Shown: one piece after another, positions 4,107-6,973 of the stretch
Layout: each line of letters starts with the position of its first letter
Numbering within the stretch: position 1 is the stretch's first letter
DNA from: Candidatus Hydrogenedentota bacterium
GTDB taxonomy: Bacteria; Spirochaetota; Leptospiria; Turneriellales; J094
Length of the DNA: 6,973 nt
Assembly (NCBI GenBank): GCA_003695005.1
Contig: RFJE01000391.1
Coordinates: 1 to 6,973, forward strand
Direction: 5' to 3'
Program-made: the position numbers and the translations under genes
The notes under the pieces: generated by a model
The model's input: only the letters and a program-made list of their open reading frames with translations
Told to the model about the DNA's origin: nothing
The model's database searches: none

Positions 4107-6973
4107 CTACACCGCCGGTTGATGATATTGGATAATTAAATCTTTTAGCTTATCTGCAATTAAGATGGGTGCTTTATCAAAATTTTCGTCGTGAATCCAA
4201 ACATAATGAGAAAAAAGATGCTCGGCAATATTCCGAGTTCCTGTTTGGATAGCAAAGAAGATGTAATTTTGTTTTGAGTATTCGCGGATAAGTTCACGCA
4301 ATTCATAAATTTCAGGTTTATTTAAGTCATCTTCAATTTTAGCTCGTGCTCTATGTCCACGAAAATCCGATAGCATAACTACAATTTTTGTGGTAGCTTC
4401 CGGTGTAAAGAACTCGGATACATTGTGCAATATCCGCGCCTCTTCTACAGTATCTCCATCCCAACCATCGGTCATAAGCCGGAAAATTTCTTCTTTTTTC
4501 GTACTATCGGGTGGATCCCATGCATGACTATCCGTGTATTCTACAAAGTCAATGTTTTTCTTGTAGTTTTCAAAATCAGAATAGCCAAATACGCGAGCAG
4601 GAATTTTCTTGTCCCATAAAACTTCTAAGGCCGATTGTAACCCTACCACCGAAGCAATGGAATATTCAAAATTAAAAAGACGCCGACCTTTGTTAATAAA
4701 AAAAGCAAACTCTAGGCCTTTTAGCTTATCTTCGGAATGGTTCACTCTTGTATGGTCAAAAATGCGATCGTTCCCACGACCTGCTGTATAAGCTAAATAC
4801 TTTCTTGCATCCACCCGGTGTCCAAAGGACATGAGTTGCCGATCAATATTCATGGTTGAGTCTAATGCATTTTCTAAATCCATTTCGAGATCTTCCAGCA
4901 TTTTCCCAAAGACTTCGTAAAAGTCTCTTAAACCAAACCCCATGTCGTAATCCCATTTTGGCTTATACTTTTTTAAAAAAGCCTGAAAGAGCTCTTCGGT
5001 TTTATAGCCCCATGCTCCTCCTCCACCGGCAGGTTCACCAACTCCTTTATTCCCATGCGTATCCTGACCGTACCATGCATCGGGACCTTCTTTAATTTGC
5101 CCCCCTGTTTCCGGTGTATTGATGTTGATTCCTTTGCGTAATTTCGAACCAGAAAATTTTGGCTTGGCTTTTCCTGTATTTGCTAATCGGAAGTGCTTTT
5201 TAGGATCCCAATAAAGTTTTTTTTTTTCCGAAGATTGCATTCTTCTGCGAGTGGCTAATTTTTTACTAAAATCATCAATTGGCAAATCTTGTAAGATGCG
5301 CTGAAATAATTTTCGACCGAATTTACGATCTTCCTCTGTTGGTAAAGAAGACAAGTAATGGACTTCCATTCCCGAAGCAAGCACCTCTTGCAAAGAAGCA
5401 GGGGGAACAAACCACTTTTCAATATGTACAATCCATCGTAGTAAATTCTCTTCAAGAAAGCGAACAGGGGTAGCTAGCGAAGATCCAATTTTTTTCTCAT
5501 CCGCTGCTTGCTGCATTTTAATATGAAAGAGAACCATTTTTTCAATTAAGTTTGGAAGCACCATGTCTTCCGGATCGTCTTCAAATACAGAAGCAAATAC
5601 AATAGAAGCGCTTTCTTTTAATTCATCTTCTGTGGTAACTTCTTCAATGTGCAAATTAAAAAAACGATTTCGAAAAGCACGCGATATTGTATTTTGGTTG
5701 CGAGACTTGCGGTATCTCTTAATGGCTATAATCCTAGCATCTCCTTCTTTTTTGATGATTCGACTTCCTTCTGCTTCTGGTGGCAATGTTAAAGTGGCCG
5801 CATGGTCTAGTAGCATATTTAACTTCTCAATGAGTTCACTTCCTGCGGCTTCGATATTGTCTAATACAATCCACTCGCCTTTACGAAGTGCCGTAGTTAA
5901 AGGACCATCGACCCACTCGACTTGTCCTCCTTTAGGTCGCAATGCTCCTAGAATATCCGAAGTGTGCATTCCTTTTGATAACGTAACCCAGCGAAAGGGT
6001 TTATTTTGAGCAGCGGCTGTCTCGCGGACTAGCTCTGCAAGTCGAGCTCCTTCTCCCCCTTCGAGTAGTAAGTTTTCATTGGCTTCTAAGGACTCACGAA
6101 TAGCATGCATGAATCTCATTCTAGCTTGTGTTACAGGGAATGGATCGGATAAGTCTTCTTGTGATTTAGACGAAGCTATAAATAAATTTGGCTCATACGT
6201 TTTTTCTAGTTCATATTGTTTTTTAGCTTGTTCTTTATCTAATGAGAAAATATCACAAAATATCTCAAAAGCAGTTTCCCTGTCTTTTTGAAAGTGAAAG
6301 ACATCCACATAAAAAGCAAAAAACAAAGCAATCGTCTCCGGCGACGATTCTTCATACTCAAAAACTTCCATCCGGTTTAAAAAACGAGATGCAGTACGTA
6401 AATTAAAGTGATAGTGTTCAAAATCATCTTTAGCAAGATCATCATTCCATAATGCACTTTCGAGTTTTTTTTGCAAAGCCACAAGCCTTTGTAAAAAACT
6501 TTGGCTACGCTTTGGAAATAACCCCTGTAAAATTTCAACTTCTTCTTCAGGGGGATATCCTTCTAAATAAACTGTTGTAAATAACTTTTGGATACTTTCG
6601 GGAAGGACTTTCCGCCCCTCAAAGCCACGCGTCGGATTTTGTGTTGCTACAAAGGCAAAACGTGGATGAGCTTTTAACTCACTGCTATCTTTTTCGAGCA
6701 TGGTAAGCTTACGCCGCTCTAGCACAGAAGTAAAACGTTTTAATATTTCCGGTGCTGCTAAGTTCATTTCATCGGCAACAAAAACATATCCTTTTTGCAT
6801 AGCTTCTGCTAGCGGCCCATCTTGCCAATGAAAGCCATCCGGCAAAACACGGAAAGAGCCTACAAGGTCTTCGGGCAAGGTATCCTGATTAAAACTAAAA
6901 CGAATGGTCGGAAGTTTACGAACATAGTTAATGTAATAAATAAGTGCATTTTTGCCAATGCCCGCATCACCGA
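4107..6973 (-). CDS. Tandem AAA+ ATPase with C-terminal VWA domain (5' end outside window)
   Basis: Midasin/MoxR-like (AAA_5-type) remodelling ATPase; target unknown. Numbering starts at the Gly at 6971; 954 residues are visible. The TTG at 6878 is not the start, because the frame runs open through Walker A to the window edge. Module 1: GDAGIGKN 1-8, GPLAEAMQKG 52-61, Walker B VFVADE 63-68, sensor-1 VATQNP with Asn112; the usual arginine-finger segment reads SIQKLF (126-131). Module 2: decayed P-loop EGGEGARLAEL 304-314, Walker B WIVLDN 367-372 without Glu, no sensor Asn, but intact RAFRNRF 431-437. A helical region, a basic stretch (571-613) and a Gly-rich linker (GEPAGGGGAWG, about 645-655) lead to a VWA fold (about 751-936) with altered MIDAS. 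The layout resembles a fusion of BchI-like and BchD-like chains or a short midasin. Followed at 1 nt by the small helical gene. Confidence 0.88.
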   Translation of the reverse strand, partial: GDAGIGKNALIYYINYVRKLPTIRFSFNQDTLPEDLVGSFRVLPDGFHWQDGPLAEAMQKGYVFVADEMNLAAPEILKRFTSVLERRKLTMLEKDSSELKAHPRFAFVATQNPTRGFEGRKVLPESIQKLFTTVYLEGYPPEEEVEILQGLFPKRSQSFLQRLVALQKKLESALWNDDLAKDDFEHYHFNLRTASRFLNRMEVFEYEESSPETIALFFAFYVDVFHFQKDRETAFEIFCDIFSLDKEQAKKQYELEKTYEPNLFIASSKSQEDLSDPFPVTQARMRFMHAIRESLEANENLLLEGGEGARLAELVRETAAAQNKPFRWVTLSKGMHTSDILGALRPKGGQVEWVDGPLTTALRKGEWIVLDNIEAAGSELIEKLNMLLDHAATLTLPPEAEGSRIIKKEGDARIIAIKRYRKSRNQNTISRAFRNRFFNLHIEEVTTEDELKESASIVFASVFEDDPEDMVLPNLIEKMVLFHIKMQQAADEKKIGSSLATPVRFLEENLLRWIVHIEKWFVPPASLQEVLASGMEVHYLSSLPTEEDRKFGRKLFQRILQDLPIDDFSKKLATRRRMQSSEKKKLYWDPKKHFRLANTGKAKPKFSGSKLRKGININTPETGGQIKEGPDAWYGQDTHGNKGVGEPAGGGGAWGYKTEELFQAFLKKYKPKWDYDMGFGLRDFYEVFGKMLEDLEMDLENALDSTMNIDRQLMSFGHRVDARKYLAYTAGRGNDRIFDHTRVNHSEDKLKGLEFAFFINKGRRLFNFEYSIASVVGLQSALEVLWDKKIPARVFGYSDFENYKKNIDFVEYTDSHAWDPPDSTKKEEIFRLMTDGWDGDTVEEARILHNVSEFFTPEATTKIVVMLSDFRGHRARAKIEDDLNKPEIYELRELIREYSKQNYIFFAIQTGTRNIAEHLFSHYVWIHDENFDKAPILIADKLKDLIIQYHQPAV
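5217..5227 (-). other. A11 homopolymer inside the AAA-VWA gene
   Basis: Eleven consecutive As on the coding strand encode the end of Glu582 and Lys583-Lys585, after the ATPase modules and before the linker and VWA domain. It is the longest homopolymer I noticed in the window. Losing one A leads to a TAG about 12 codons on; gaining one leads to a TAA about 6 codons on. Slippage in replication or transcription would therefore give an ATPase-only protein lacking the VWA domain. Confidence 0.8.

Noticed and set aside
5563..6009. 148-codon open frame on the plus strand
   Set aside because: It lies wholly opposite the conserved second AAA module, has no recognisable domain, and reads as a shadow of the real gene.
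6876..6878. TTG at 6878 as start of the AAA-VWA gene
   Set aside because: The frame stays open to the window edge and encodes a Walker A motif upstream, so the real start is outside.

Overview
This is chromosomal-looking DNA from an AT-rich bacterium (by eye about 40% GC). It holds five protein genes and two intergenic copies of one structured repeat. No gene is diagnostic of a phylum. The combination of HMG-CoA lyase, a YhaM-type nuclease, a KMSKS-type tyrosyl-tRNA synthetase and a large tandem-AAA/VWA protein would fit a free-living Gram-negative lineage such as a Leptospira-like spirochaete, but that is a weak guess. TTG is used as a start codon at least once.

Layout. 1-466: no supportable gene; GC-rich palindromes, then a nested inverted repeat (copy 1) ahead of the 3' end of the lyase gene. 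467-2258 (minus): a two-gene unit, YhaM-like 3'-5' exoribonuclease followed by HMG-CoA lyase, overlapping by 8 nt with a good ribosome binding site for the second gene's TTG start. 2259-2514: a divergent spacer filled mostly by repeat copy 2, which has the marks of a small non-autonomous insertion (short inverted ends and a perfect 9-bp flanking direct repeat). 2515-3786 (plus): tyrS, complete. 3776-4105 (minus): a small helical protein of unknown function whose 3' end overlaps that of tyrS by 11 nt. 4107-6973 (minus): a large AAA-AAA-VWA protein whose 5' end lies outside the window, 1 nt upstream of the small gene.

Most notable content. In the AAA-AAA-VWA protein the two ATPase modules look complementary. 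Module 1 keeps the Walker A, Walker B and sensor-1 motifs but lacks the arginine-finger motif. Module 2 has lost the nucleotide-binding residues but keeps a clean arginine-finger motif. The C-terminal VWA domain has an eroded MIDAS. This resembles, in one chain, the BchI/BchD division of labour of magnesium chelatase or a shortened midasin. An 11-A homopolymer sits between the ATPase part and the VWA part; a one-base slip in either direction stops translation within about 15 codons. The small downstream protein is a candidate partner. The two repeat copies share loop sequences but have different yet still self-complementary outer stems, suggesting that the folded form matters.
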